Assembly (NCBI RefSeq): GCF_947498095.1
Contig: NZ_CANMJE010000021.1
Span: 1 to 33,474 of the forward strand
From: an uncultured Shimia sp.
Lineage (GTDB): Bacteria > Pseudomonadota > Alphaproteobacteria > Rhodobacterales > Rhodobacteraceae
Direction: 5' to 3'
Length of the DNA stretch: 33,474 nt
Positions 15,998 through 24,094 of this stretch are shown one piece after another (within the stretch, counting starts at the first letter, position 1; each line of letters begins with the position of its first letter). The translations under genes were made by a program, and so were the position numbers. The notes beneath the pieces are model-generated. The model made no database searches and had not been told where the DNA came from. It saw nothing but the letters and a program-made list of their open reading frames with translations.

Positions 15998-16906
15998 ATG
16001 CAGACCCGGACCAAGCGCCAGTTTGGAATCGGATTATCCTATCCAGATGAGATCATCGGCATAGGTGTTGGCCCAGGCGATCGGCCTTTGGAGGGCATGG
16101 GTGCCGGGATCCTGCCGCCCACACGCAAAATAGGCGATGAGGGCCAGCGCCTGACAATCTGTGGCATTGATTTGGAACTTGCAATTGCACCGGGAGAGAC
16201 ACCGGACCATCTCGTGGTCTGGTACCCGGAGAAGAAGGTGCTGTTCTCAGGAGACAACTTTTATCGTTCCTTTCCAAACCTCTACGCCATCCGCGGTACA
16301 GAGTACCGAGACTTTGACACATGGGCTGACACGATGGATCAGCTCATGGCGTTCGAACCTGAGGTTCTGGCACCCGGCCACACCAAAGCGGTACTCGGTG
16401 CCACGCAAATCAAGGACGTCCTCACGGACTATCGCGATGCCATCCGCCATGTTGTCAGGGAAACCCGCGAAGGTATGGATGCCGGGCTGACAATGGACCA
16501 GTTGGCGCACAGTGTGAAACTGCCTCCGGAACTGGCCGAGAAGCCGCATTTGCGCGAATACTATGGTTGTGTTTCCTACGCGGTTCGGGCCTATTTCGTC
16601 GGTACGGTAGGCTGGTTCGATGGAAACTCGACATCGCTGAATGCGCTGGCACCGGACGATGAAGCTCATCGCTTCATTAAACTGGCGGGAGGTGCAGTCA
16701 GCGTTTTTCGGGCTGTCGAAAAGGCGCAAAGCGACGGTGATTACCAGTGGGCGCTACAGCTGGTCGACCGGCTGATCTACGCAAACCAAGATAAGCCACG
16801 TGCCACGGCATTGAAAGCGCAGATTCTGCGCGATCACGCGCGCGACCAGGTCAACTGCCCGACCCGACATTACTATCTTCAGTGCGCCAAGGAATTGTCA
16901 CAATAG
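15998..16906 (+). pseudogene. Alkyl-sulfatase-like metallo-beta-lactamase protein, 5'-truncated
   Basis: The reading frame encodes about 302 aa of the C-terminal two thirds of an alkyl/aryl-sulfatase of the MBL-fold type, enzymes that release sulfate from alkyl sulfate esters. It retains PGETPDHLVVWYPEKK, a metal-ligand region LFSGDNFYRSFPNLYAIRG, PGHTKAV, and the dimerisation domain (YFVGTVGWFDGNSTS to the C terminus RQVN-like DQVNCPTRHYYL). The N-terminal metal-binding HxHxDH motif that every active member needs is absent, and the frame is closed by a stop at 15953-15955, only 14 codons before the first ATG. No ribosome site is evident. It is best read as a decayed gene whose 3' end is intact. 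A shortened, functional non-catalytic protein is possible but less likely. Confidence 0.65.
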
Positions 16907-17208
16907 CGACGGAGGCTGGCCCGGCTCGCCAAGGATTCTGTTTGCGGATCTGCAACAGCGCTTGTTCCGTGGCAGGATGGTTCTTGGCCTTTAGGATAGG
17001 CTGATTAGGTTTCGGACCAACGCCAGCTTTCAAAGAAACAGTACTGCCGCATGCCTGATTCATTCCTACAGCAGGTACGGCCCCGTCCGTGCCATGTCCA
17101 ATGTCAGCAATGCGCGGTTCTCACCCATTCCTGCATACTGCAGCATCCGTCAAGATGGGCTCATAGCCGCCATTCGCCGCGTTTCGTTTCAAGGTCTGCA
17201 ATGCGTAC

Positions 17209-17293
17209 AAAACTGCCGTTGGACTTGCATCCAGCAACGGCAACACTGGGCCCATTGCCGACCTTGGTGCCAAATGCAGCTAACGGCAGTTTT
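17209..17293. repeat. 12-bp perfect inverted repeat flanking 61 bases
   Basis: AAAACTGCCGTT (17209-17220) is the exact reverse complement of AACGGCAGTTTT (17282-17293). A third related stretch, AACGGCA, occurs between them in the same sense as the right arm. The arms could be ends of a small degenerate mobile element or a stem in RNA. No terminal target duplication was identified. Confidence 0.5.
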
Positions 17294-17312
17294 GAGCCCA
17301 TACTGACAAGTG
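17282..17312 (+). repeat. Degenerate intergenic repeat, TTTGAGCCCA type, copy 2
   Basis: This is the second copy of the motif at 14494-14526, sharing the TTTGAGCCCA core and flanking AAC.GCA and ACAA. It overlaps the right arm of the 12-bp inverted repeat. Confidence 0.4.
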
Positions 17313-17573
17313 ATGCAATCGTCGCAAAGCGACATTGTAAACGTCGATTTTGGGACGGTGACCGGGTCTGTTTGGCTAATTGTTGTGCAGATGTTGAGAT
17401 AACTGTTCAAAAAGTGGGCATTCGCAACCGCTTTGCGGAGATTCACTGGTCGCAAGTTTGCTTATTTTGCTGCGATGCAGAATCGATTGAGCACCTGCCG
17501 GGACATGATGTCTGGAAACGCGGGTGTGTGGCGACCATACGAATTGGACCTCGAAGCGGCCGCCACACGAAAT

Positions 17574-17623
17574 GCAACATCAAGTTGCGGGGGATAGCTA
17601 ATGGGATTGGCCACATATGTGCA
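17574..17623 (+). promoter_or_regulatory. Candidate nitrogen-type promoter region of urtA
   Basis: TGGCCACATATGTGCA (17608-17623) has GG and GC dinucleotides exactly 10 bases apart, the -24/-12 spacing of sigma-54 promoters, and would start transcription about 25 bases before the urtA ATG. Upstream lies a dyad GCAAC-N5-GTTGC (17574-17588), similar in layout to an NtrC site. However, the TGGCAC consensus is not fully met, and CACATATGTG is itself a palindrome that could be an operator. No good -35/-10 pair was seen as an alternative. Confidence 0.35.
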
Positions 17624-17658
17624 AGCCCAGAAGCGGACGACCCCGCCTGGAGGATCGT

Positions 17659-18939
17659 ATGAACTTTCTCAAATCCACTCTCGCCGGATCGGCTGTCTTT
17701 GCGACGCTGGCCACCGCTGCCATGGCCGCCGAAGACACCATCAAGGTTGGCGTGCTGCACTCGCTGTCTGGCACGATGGCGATTTCTGAAACCACTCTGA
17801 AAGACACTATGCTGATGCTGATCGACCAGCAGAACGCAAAAGGTGGCCTTCTGGGCAAACAGCTGGAGGCCGTGGTGGTCGACCCGGCATCGGATTGGCC
17901 GCTGTTTGCCGAAAAGGCCCGCGAGCTGCTGACCGTACACGAGGTTGACGTGATCTTTGGCAACTGGACCTCGGTGAGCCGCAAATCGGTTCTGCCTGTG
18001 ATCGAAGAACTGAACGGGTTGCTGTTCTACCCGGTGCAGTACGAAGGCGAAGAATCGTCGAAGAACGTGTTTTACACCGGTGCGGCCCCCAACCAGCAGG
18101 CCATCCCTGCAACCGATTATTTCCTGGAGGAACTGGGGGTCGAGAAATTCGCTCTGCTTGGCACAGACTATGTCTACCCCAGGACCACCAACAATATCCT
18201 GGAAAGCTATCTTAAGGGCAAAGGCATCGCGGATGACGATATCTTCGTGAACTACACACCTTTTGGTCATTCGGACTGGTCGAAAATCGTGGCAGACGTG
18301 GTTGCGCTGGGTGCTGACGGTAAAAAGGTTGGCGTGATCTCGACCATCAACGGCGACGCCAACATTGGCTTTTACAAAGAGCTGGCCGCGGCTGGCGTTT
18401 CGGCAGATGACATCCCTGTTGTGGCCTTCTCAGTGGGTGAAGAAGAGCTTGCCGGTCTCGACACTTCGAACCTCGTGGGGCACCTGGCGGCGTGGAACTA
18501 CTTCCAGTCGGCGGACAGCGACGTAAACGCCGAGTTCGTGGAAACCTGGAAAGCCACAATGGGCGAAGCGCGCGTCACCAACGATCCTATGGAAGCGCAC
18601 TACATCGGCTTTAACATGTGGGTAAACGCGGCAACTGAGGCCGGTTCGATCGAAGTCGACGCCGTGCGCTCGGCCATGTACGGCCAGGAATACCCGAACC
18701 TGACCGGCGGTACCGCCGTGATGCTGCCGAACCACCACCTGGCCAAGCCGGTACTGATCGGCGAGATCCAGGAAGATGGTCAGTTTGACATCATCTCCCA
18801 GACTTCCGAAGTGCCGGGAGACGCCTGGACCGACTATCTGCCGGAATCGGCGGTTCTGGTCTCGGATTGGAAAGACCTCGGCTGTGGTATGTACAACACC
18901 GAAACCAAGACCTGCGTTCAGACGCTGTCGAACTACTAA
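17659..18939 (+). CDS. urtA: Urea ABC transporter substrate-binding protein
   Basis: This is the periplasmic urea-binding component of the UrtABCDE high-affinity importer, of the branched-chain amino acid/amide binding family. The start MNFLKSTLAGSAVF at 17659 has GGAGG 6 bases upstream; a longer frame from 17617 lacks this. A 24-residue signal peptide ends in AMAA before EDTIKVGVLHSLSGTMA. The UrtA-type features GNWTSVSRKSVLPV, LLFYPVQYEGEESSKN, YVYPRTTN and PNHHLAKPVLIGEI are all present. The length of 426 aa is normal. A hairpin follows before urtB, consistent with higher expression of the binding protein than of the membrane parts. Confidence 0.96.
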   Translation: MNFLKSTLAGSAVFATLATAAMAAEDTIKVGVLHSLSGTMAISETTLKDTMLMLIDQQNAKGGLLGKQLEAVVVDPASDWPLFAEKARELLTVHEVDVIFGNWTSVSRKSVLPVIEELNGLLFYPVQYEGEESSKNVFYTGAAPNQQAIPATDYFLEELGVEKFALLGTDYVYPRTTNNILESYLKGKGIADDDIFVNYTPFGHSDWSKIVADVVALGADGKKVGVISTINGDANIGFYKELAAAGVSADDIPVVAFSVGEEELAGLDTSNLVGHLAAWNYFQSADSDVNAEFVETWKATMGEARVTNDPMEAHYIGFNMWVNAATEAGSIEVDAVRSAMYGQEYPNLTGGTAVMLPNHHLAKPVLIGEIQEDGQFDIISQTSEVPGDAWTDYLPESAVLVSDWKDLGCGMYNTETKTCVQTLSNY

Positions 18940-18951
18940 GACCAATCGGGC

Positions 18952-18976
18952 GAAGGGGCAGGTTTCCGGCCCCTTC
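18952..18976 (+). promoter_or_regulatory. Hairpin between urtA and urtB
   Basis: An 8-bp stem GAAGGGGC/GCCCCTTC with a 9-base loop lies just past the urtA stop; no T-run follows. Such structures after binding-protein genes commonly protect the upstream message from 3' decay so that it accumulates above the permease message; that role is inferred here. Confidence 0.55.
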
Positions 18977-19002
18977 CACCCCAAGACGTGGACATTCCCG
19001 AC

Positions 19003-20958
19003 ATGTTACGACTTTTCCTTGCGGGTCTCGCGATCCTCTTGTCATGCGTGATGGCAACCGCCCAAGAGGGTGCGATCCAGCCGCTTTTGCAAGAGCATCA
19101 AGCGGTGATTGCCAAAAGCTCGCGCAAGACCATCGGCCCGGCCATTGACGCCATCGCGAACAGCGGCCTGCCACAGGCGCAGGTGGTGCTTGAGACATGG
19201 GCGGCAAAATCGATGTGGATGCGCAAGTCAGATGGTTTGCTCTTTGCCGGGGAAAAGGCTGAAGACAAGAGCTATCACCTGACGGATTTCGATACGGGTG
19301 AGGTGGTTGGGACTTTCCCCAAGAAAGAACTGAAACAGCTAAAGCCCAACAGTGGCATTCGCGCCATGATCGGCACCGCACTTGTGCAATTCCAACTGCT
19401 CGATTCTGACCGTGCGAAACGTCAGGACGCCCTGACCTCAATCCAGCGCGACCCCGAGGCCGCTTTACTGGCGCCCTTGCGCGCCTCGATCAAACCCGAG
19501 CCGGATGCGGACCTGAAGGCGCAGAAACGGCGTCTTGAACGGTTACTGACGATTGGGTACGATGAAGATACGGCTGCGCGCATTGCGGCGATTGGGGAAA
19601 TGTCAGGCGATCTGGGCGTCGATGTGCGTGCGACGCTGAACCCGTTAGTGGCGACGACGCGCAACATAGCACCTGGCACCGTGCCAAACGGGGTGAACAT
19701 CGCCGTCATCTTGGTCCCAGGAGAAGATAGCTTCTCTGACGCTGAGGCCTATGACCTTTTGGTTGCCAAGGGTTTTGCGCCAGCACGTGTAACGGCAGAT
19801 GAGATGCGCCATAGGTTGGCGGAAAACATCGAGGGCGGAAAGGTGGGCGGCGTTCCGGTTGTACAACTGGACGAGGAAGAAGCCCGCGCCCGCGCCTATG
19901 CCGCGCTGGCCGAGGCGGGCAAGGTTCCGTCCTTTGTGACATCGGCAGAGATTCATTCCGCGCTGACCTCGTATGTTTTCTATGAGACCTATGCCGAACC
20001 TTCGGCTAAGGTGACAACGGCGGCGCAAAGTGCGCTCGACAAGATCGCGCTTAAGGTTGGTGTGAACCAAACGCTGGACCTGACGCTTGATGCGCTGTCG
20101 CTCGCGTCGATCTATTTCCTCGCCGCTATCGGTCTTGCCATCACGTTCGGCGTGATGGGCGTGATCAACATGGCCCATGGCGAGTTCATCATGATGGGCG
20201 CTTACACAGGTTATGTGGTGCAACAGTTCATCCCCGATCACACGGTGTCGATCATCGTGGCGATCCCGCTGGCCTTTGCCGTGACCTTCGCCGCTGGCGT
20301 GGCCATGGAACGTCTGGTGATCCGCTGGCTCTATGCCCGCCCTCTGGAGACGCTTCTGGCGACCTTTGGGATTTCCATTGCTCTGCAACAACTGGCCAAG
20401 AACATCTTTGGCACACAGGCACGTCCTCTGACCGCCCCGGGCTGGCTGGATGGCGCTTGGATGATGAATGACGTGGTGTCGATCAGCTATATCCGCATCG
20501 CCATCTTCATTCTGGCGCTGATTTTCCTGGGCGTGTTCCTCTTTATCATGAAGCGCACGCGGCTGGGTCTGGAAACCCGTGCGGTGACGCAGAACCCGCG
20601 AATGGCGGCCTCGATGGGGATCAACCCGGGACGGGTCAACATGCTGACCTTTGGGCTTGGATCCGGCATTGCCGGCATCGCCGGGGTGGCTATCGGGCTT
20701 TTTGCCAAGGTGACCTCAGAATTGGGCAACGACTATATCGTGCAGAGCTTCATGACCGTGGTCGTGGGAGGTGTTGGCAACATCTGGGGCACGCTTGCGG
20801 GCGCTGCAATGATCGGCTTCCTGCAAAAAGGGATAGAGTGGCTGAACCCGTCGAACACGCTGGCGGCCCAGACCTACATGATCGTGTTTATCATCATTTT
20901 CATTCAGTTCCGGCCAAGGGGCATCATCGCCCTCAAAGGCCGCGCGGCGGGGGATTGA
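19003..20958 (+). CDS. urtB: Urea ABC transporter permease UrtB
   Basis: This is one of two inner-membrane permeases of the urea importer. The start chosen is ATG 19003 (MLRLFLAGLAILLSC), giving 651 aa and a clean signal peptide; GTG 18988 in frame is an alternative, and neither has a strong ribosome site. Residues from about 25 to 350 form a large periplasmic N-terminal extension, and the permease core begins near residue 360. It contains the UrtB signature MGVINMAHGE (about 385-394), MERLVIRWLYARPLETLLATFGIS, and GGVGNIWGTLAG. The extension is longer than in many UrtB proteins and contains a stretch (about residues 225-335) I could not match to the family. It lies 3 bases before urtC. Confidence 0.93.
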   Translation: MLRLFLAGLAILLSCVMATAQEGAIQPLLQEHQAVIAKSSRKTIGPAIDAIANSGLPQAQVVLETWAAKSMWMRKSDGLLFAGEKAEDKSYHLTDFDTGEVVGTFPKKELKQLKPNSGIRAMIGTALVQFQLLDSDRAKRQDALTSIQRDPEAALLAPLRASIKPEPDADLKAQKRRLERLLTIGYDEDTAARIAAIGEMSGDLGVDVRATLNPLVATTRNIAPGTVPNGVNIAVILVPGEDSFSDAEAYDLLVAKGFAPARVTADEMRHRLAENIEGGKVGGVPVVQLDEEEARARAYAALAEAGKVPSFVTSAEIHSALTSYVFYETYAEPSAKVTTAAQSALDKIALKVGVNQTLDLTLDALSLASIYFLAAIGLAITFGVMGVINMAHGEFIMMGAYTGYVVQQFIPDHTVSIIVAIPLAFAVTFAAGVAMERLVIRWLYARPLETLLATFGISIALQQLAKNIFGTQARPLTAPGWLDGAWMMNDVVSISYIRIAIFILALIFLGVFLFIMKRTRLGLETRAVTQNPRMAASMGINPGRVNMLTFGLGSGIAGIAGVAIGLFAKVTSELGNDYIVQSFMTVVVGGVGNIWGTLAGAAMIGFLQKGIEWLNPSNTLAAQTYMIVFIIIFIQFRPRGIIALKGRAAGD

Positions 20959-20961
20959 TCC

Positions 20962-22191
20962 ATGCAACGTTCCTTTATCGCCAAGAACCCGTCTGTTCTG
21001 ATCTTCCTCGCCTGCCTCGCGCTGTTCACGCTAATGGTCACCATCTTCTCCGAAGGCTTCGGTGTCGGCATGATCTCGACCAGTTTCGTCAAGACGCTGG
21101 GCAAGACGTTGTGCCTCTGCCTGATCGCGGTGGCGATGGATCTGATCTGGGGGTTTACCGGCATCCTGTCGCTGGGGCACTTCGCCTTCTTTGGTTTGGG
21201 CGGCTATATGATCGGCATGTGGCTGATGTACGAGCGCACGCGGCTGATCGTGGTTGAGTCGTTGTCTCAGACCGAGATTCCCCCCACCAGGTCCGAGATC
21301 GTGGATGCCATTGGCAACCAGATCTTTGGCGTCGTGGGGGCGAATGAGTTCCCGTTGATCTGGGCCTTTGCAGATAGTCTGTTCCTGCAACTGGTGTTGG
21401 TGGTGCTGGTGCCAGGCCTCCTCGCTCTGGTGTTTGGCTGGCTGGCGTTTCGCAGCCGGGTGACGGGCGTGTATCTTTCGATCCTAACGCAAGCGATGAC
21501 ACTGGCCCTGGCGCTTTACCTCTTTCAGAACGACAGCGGCCTGCGCGGCAACAACGGACTTTCGGGCCTGCAGAACCTGCCGGGAGTCGACGCATCTCAG
21601 GACGTGGTGTCTCTGTGGTTCCTCTGGGCTTCTGCCGTGGCGTTGGGGCTGGGCTACCTGCTCGCCGCATGGGTGGTGTCGGGCAAGTTCGGCTCGGTCA
21701 TTCGCGGCATTCGCGATAACGAGGCGCGGGTGCGGTTCCTGGGCTACTCGGTTGAGACCTACAAGCTGATGATCTTCACGCTGACCGCCTGTATCGCCGC
21801 CATTGCTGGCGCGCTTTATTACCCGCAGGCGGGCATCATCAACCCGGCCGAGATCGCACCGATTGCCTCGATCTATCTCGCGGTCTGGGTCGCCATTGGC
21901 GGACGCGGACGGCTTTATGGCGCCGTCATCGGCGCGGCCTTTGTCAGCCTCTTGTCGACATGGTTCACAGGCGGTCAGGCCCCCAACATTCCACTGGGCT
22001 TTTACACCATCAAATGGGTCGACTGGTGGTTGGTGCTCTTGGGCCTATCCTTTGTCGCTGTCACGCTCTTTGCGCCGAAAGGCATGGGTGGGCTGGTCGA
22101 CTACTGGACCCAGAGACGTTCCCCCAACCGCCATGGGGCAAATCTGGGCCCCAATGATGGTGCCATGCGCGAACAGGAGGCCAGCAAATGA
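20962..22191 (+). CDS. urtC: Urea ABC transporter permease UrtC
   Basis: This is the second membrane permease of the urea importer, a LivM-type protein of 409 aa. The hallmark DLIWGFTGILSLGHFAFFGLGGY follows the first helices, and a long loop containing NGLSGLQNLPG, then RFLGYSVETYKL and the glycine-rich GGRGRLYGAVIGA, are all typical. A roughly 90-residue segment between helices (about residues 90-160) is characteristic of UrtC compared with LivM. It begins 3 bases after urtB, and its stop overlaps the urtD start as ATGA, indicating translational coupling. Confidence 0.95.
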   Translation: MQRSFIAKNPSVLIFLACLALFTLMVTIFSEGFGVGMISTSFVKTLGKTLCLCLIAVAMDLIWGFTGILSLGHFAFFGLGGYMIGMWLMYERTRLIVVESLSQTEIPPTRSEIVDAIGNQIFGVVGANEFPLIWAFADSLFLQLVLVVLVPGLLALVFGWLAFRSRVTGVYLSILTQAMTLALALYLFQNDSGLRGNNGLSGLQNLPGVDASQDVVSLWFLWASAVALGLGYLLAAWVVSGKFGSVIRGIRDNEARVRFLGYSVETYKLMIFTLTACIAAIAGALYYPQAGIINPAEIAPIASIYLAVWVAIGGRGRLYGAVIGAAFVSLLSTWFTGGQAPNIPLGFYTIKWVDWWLVLLGLSFVAVTLFAPKGMGGLVDYWTQRRSPNRHGANLGPNDGAMREQEASK

Positions 22192-22928
22192 GCACGCTTC
22201 TCGAAGTTTCCGGCGTCTCCGTCACCTTTGACGGCTTCCGCGCCATCAACAACCTGTCGTTCCAGATTGGCGAGGCCGAGTTGCGCGCCGTGATCGGGCC
22301 GAACGGGGCGGGCAAGACGACCTTTATGGATATCGTCACGGGCAAAACCAGACCCGATGAGGGGCGGGTGATCTGGGGGGAGAAGTCCGTATCTCTCCTC
22401 AAGATGAGCGAAGCCAAGATCGCGCAGGCGGGGATCGGGCGAAAGTTCCAGAAACCCACGGTATTTGAAGACCAGACGGTGCAGGAAAACCTGCTCATGG
22501 CCTTGAAGAAACCGCGCGGATGGCTGCCGGTTCTGTCCTATCGGGCGAAGCCGGAAGACCTCGACAAGGTGGCCGAACTGGCAACGGAAATCGGTCTGGT
22601 CGACGAGTTGACCCGCAAATCCGGTGAGTTGAGCCACGGGCAGAAGCAGTGGCTTGAGATTGGCATGCTTCTGGCGCAGGAACCGCGGTTGCTGCTGGTC
22701 GATGAACCCGCCGCAGGGATGACGCCGCAGGAACGCGAACACACTACGGACTTGTTGTTGGAGGCCGCAAAGACCCGCGCTGTTGTCGTTGTGGAACACG
22801 ATATGGAGTTTGTCCGCCGCTTGAACTGCAAGGTCACCGTGCTGCATGAGGGCTCGGTTCTGGCCGAGGGCAGTCTCGACCATGTCACCTCGAACCAAGA
22901 GGTCATTGATGTATATCTGGGGCGCTGA
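22188..22928 (+). CDS. urtD: Urea ABC transporter ATP-binding protein UrtD
   Basis: This is a cytoplasmic ATPase that powers urea import, related to LivG. The 246-aa protein has Walker A GPNGAGKT (37-44), the ABC signature in the variant form LSHGQ (148-152), and Walker B RLLLVDEP (167-174), followed by AAGMTPQE and the H-loop region VVVVEHDMEFV. The LSHGQKQWLEI form is characteristic of UrtD and the LivG group. It overlaps urtC by 4 bases and precedes urtE by 3 bases. Confidence 0.96.
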   Translation: MSTLLEVSGVSVTFDGFRAINNLSFQIGEAELRAVIGPNGAGKTTFMDIVTGKTRPDEGRVIWGEKSVSLLKMSEAKIAQAGIGRKFQKPTVFEDQTVQENLLMALKKPRGWLPVLSYRAKPEDLDKVAELATEIGLVDELTRKSGELSHGQKQWLEIGMLLAQEPRLLLVDEPAAGMTPQEREHTTDLLLEAAKTRAVVVVEHDMEFVRRLNCKVTVLHEGSVLAEGSLDHVTSNQEVIDVYLGR

Positions 22929-22931
22929 ACC

Positions 22932-23627
22932 ATGCTGAAACTGACCGATCTGACCTTGCATTATGGGCATTCGCAAATCCTCAACGGCATCTCGATGGAG
23001 GCCGCTTTGGGCGAAGTGACCTGCGTCATGGGCACCAATGGCGTTGGCAAGACCAGCCTCATCAAGGCGATCTCGGGCACGCATCCGCGTTCAGGTGGGG
23101 ACGTGGAACTGAACGGCGAGGCGCTGGGCGTGCTGCCCGCGCACAAGCTGGCGCACAAGGGGATTGCCTATGTCCCGCAGGGGCGCGAGGTTTTCCCGCT
23201 GCTCACGGTTCGCGAGAACCTTGAGACCGGCTTTGCCTGCCTGCCCAAGGATCAGCATTTTGTGCCAGATGAGATCTTTGAACTGTTCCCGATCCTGAAA
23301 GAGTTCCTGCATCGGCGCGGCGGTGACTTGTCGGGTGGCCAGCAGCAACAGCTGGCCATTGCGCGGGCACTGATTACCAAGCCTCGGCTCTTGCTTTTGG
23401 ACGAGCCGACCGAGGGCATTCAGCCCAACATCATCCAGCAGATCGGCGAGGTCATCAAACTGCTGCGGGATCGCGGCGACATGGCCATTGTGTTGGTCGA
23501 GCAGTATTTCGAGTTCGCCTATGGTCTAGCCGATCGTTTTGTCGTGCTGCGCCGCGGCGAGGTGATAATGGCCGGGACGAAGGGTGATCTTTCGAAAGAA
23601 GCGTTGTTGAAGGGTGTCTCTGTTTGA
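22932..23627 (+). CDS. urtE: Urea ABC transporter ATP-binding protein UrtE
   Basis: This is the second ATPase of the urea importer, related to LivF, 231 aa. Walker A is GTNGVGKT (34-41), the signature LSGGQQQQLAIARAL starts at 133, and Walker B RLLLLDEP (152-159) is followed by TEGIQPN, a combination typical of UrtE. It is the last gene of the operon. No urease structural or accessory genes follow, so urea hydrolysis must be encoded elsewhere. No convincing terminator was found after the stop. Confidence 0.96.
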   Translation: MLKLTDLTLHYGHSQILNGISMEAALGEVTCVMGTNGVGKTSLIKAISGTHPRSGGDVELNGEALGVLPAHKLAHKGIAYVPQGREVFPLLTVRENLETGFACLPKDQHFVPDEIFELFPILKEFLHRRGGDLSGGQQQQLAIARALITKPRLLLLDEPTEGIQPNIIQQIGEVIKLLRDRGDMAIVLVEQYFEFAYGLADRFVVLRRGEVIMAGTKGDLSKEALLKGVSV

Positions 23628-24094
23628 ATCGGCCGGCAAACCGGTTCACGCACGCGTGTTAGCGATGATTTGAGGAAGTATCGTATACTTTGATGAGTTT
23701 GTGTTTTTCACGGGTAGCGGACATTCGTGCTTAGCGCAGTATGAGTGAGCAACCCGTCACACCTCCTAGAGCCCACACAGAGGCTGCGAAAATAAAGCGG
23801 GGGCAGCGAACGACTGTAGTGTCCGCTGAGCAGACCTTGGTTCAAAGCGCAGCGAAGGTCCGCAATCCGCCCTTATCGACAGAATGTGAGTGCTGCAGCA
23901 ATCGAACCCCGTCTAATACCCGCCACTGCAGCGAACGGCCCATTGCCGCCATTGGAAGTTGGTCTTGATGCCTCGACGCAACCCGTCGAACCGGACTTTC
24001 GGACGTAGTGCGAAAAAGGCCTCGAAACAATCAACCATTCAAAACGTTCCTACGACCTGTCTTAAAGCAAAAGGGATTAAGAAATGATCGCGTT
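23628..24094. other. Non-coding interval between urtE and the LysR gene
   Basis: This convergent interval of 467 bases contains no supportable gene; a 75-codon open frame is rich in Ser, Arg and Thr and looks fortuitous. It has a 15-base palindromic site AAGTATCGTATACTT (23676-23690), a phrase AGCGGACATTCGTGC (23715-23729), and a repeat copy at 23849-23874. No U-tract terminator was found for either flanking gene. Confidence 0.5.
23849..23874 (+). repeat. Intergenic repeat, GCAGCGAA/TCCGCCCTT type, copy 1
   Basis: This 26-base segment matches 30279-30304 at 23 of 26 positions; both begin GCAGCGAA and end TCCGCCCTT. The copies are 6.4 kb apart and both sit in non-coding gaps that bracket the LysR/ABC/DUF917 module. 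Confidence 0.55.

Larger units (their letters stand above)
16907..17658. other. Non-coding interval upstream of urtA
   Basis: About 750 bases lie between the sulfatase remnant and urtA. A 203-codon open frame spans 17051-17662 and overlaps the urtA start, but it has no domain, is rich in Cys, His, Arg and Pro, and has no plausible ribosome site; I regard it as chance. The interval holds a long-range inverted repeat (17209-17293), a repeat-like motif (17282-17312) and candidate regulatory sites for urtA (17574-17623). Confidence 0.5.

Noticed and set aside
17051..17662. 203-codon open frame upstream of and overlapping urtA
   Set aside because: No domain or coding-like composition, no ribosome site, and it runs over the urtA start and regulatory sites; judged a chance open frame.
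17608..23627. CRISPR arrays, prophage or insertion sequences in the accessory region
   Set aside because: No regularly spaced repeats, integrase, transposase or phage genes were found in this interval or elsewhere in the window.
23741..23968. 75-codon open frame after urtE
   Set aside because: Contains repeat phrases and is rich in Ser, Thr and Arg; no ribosome site.
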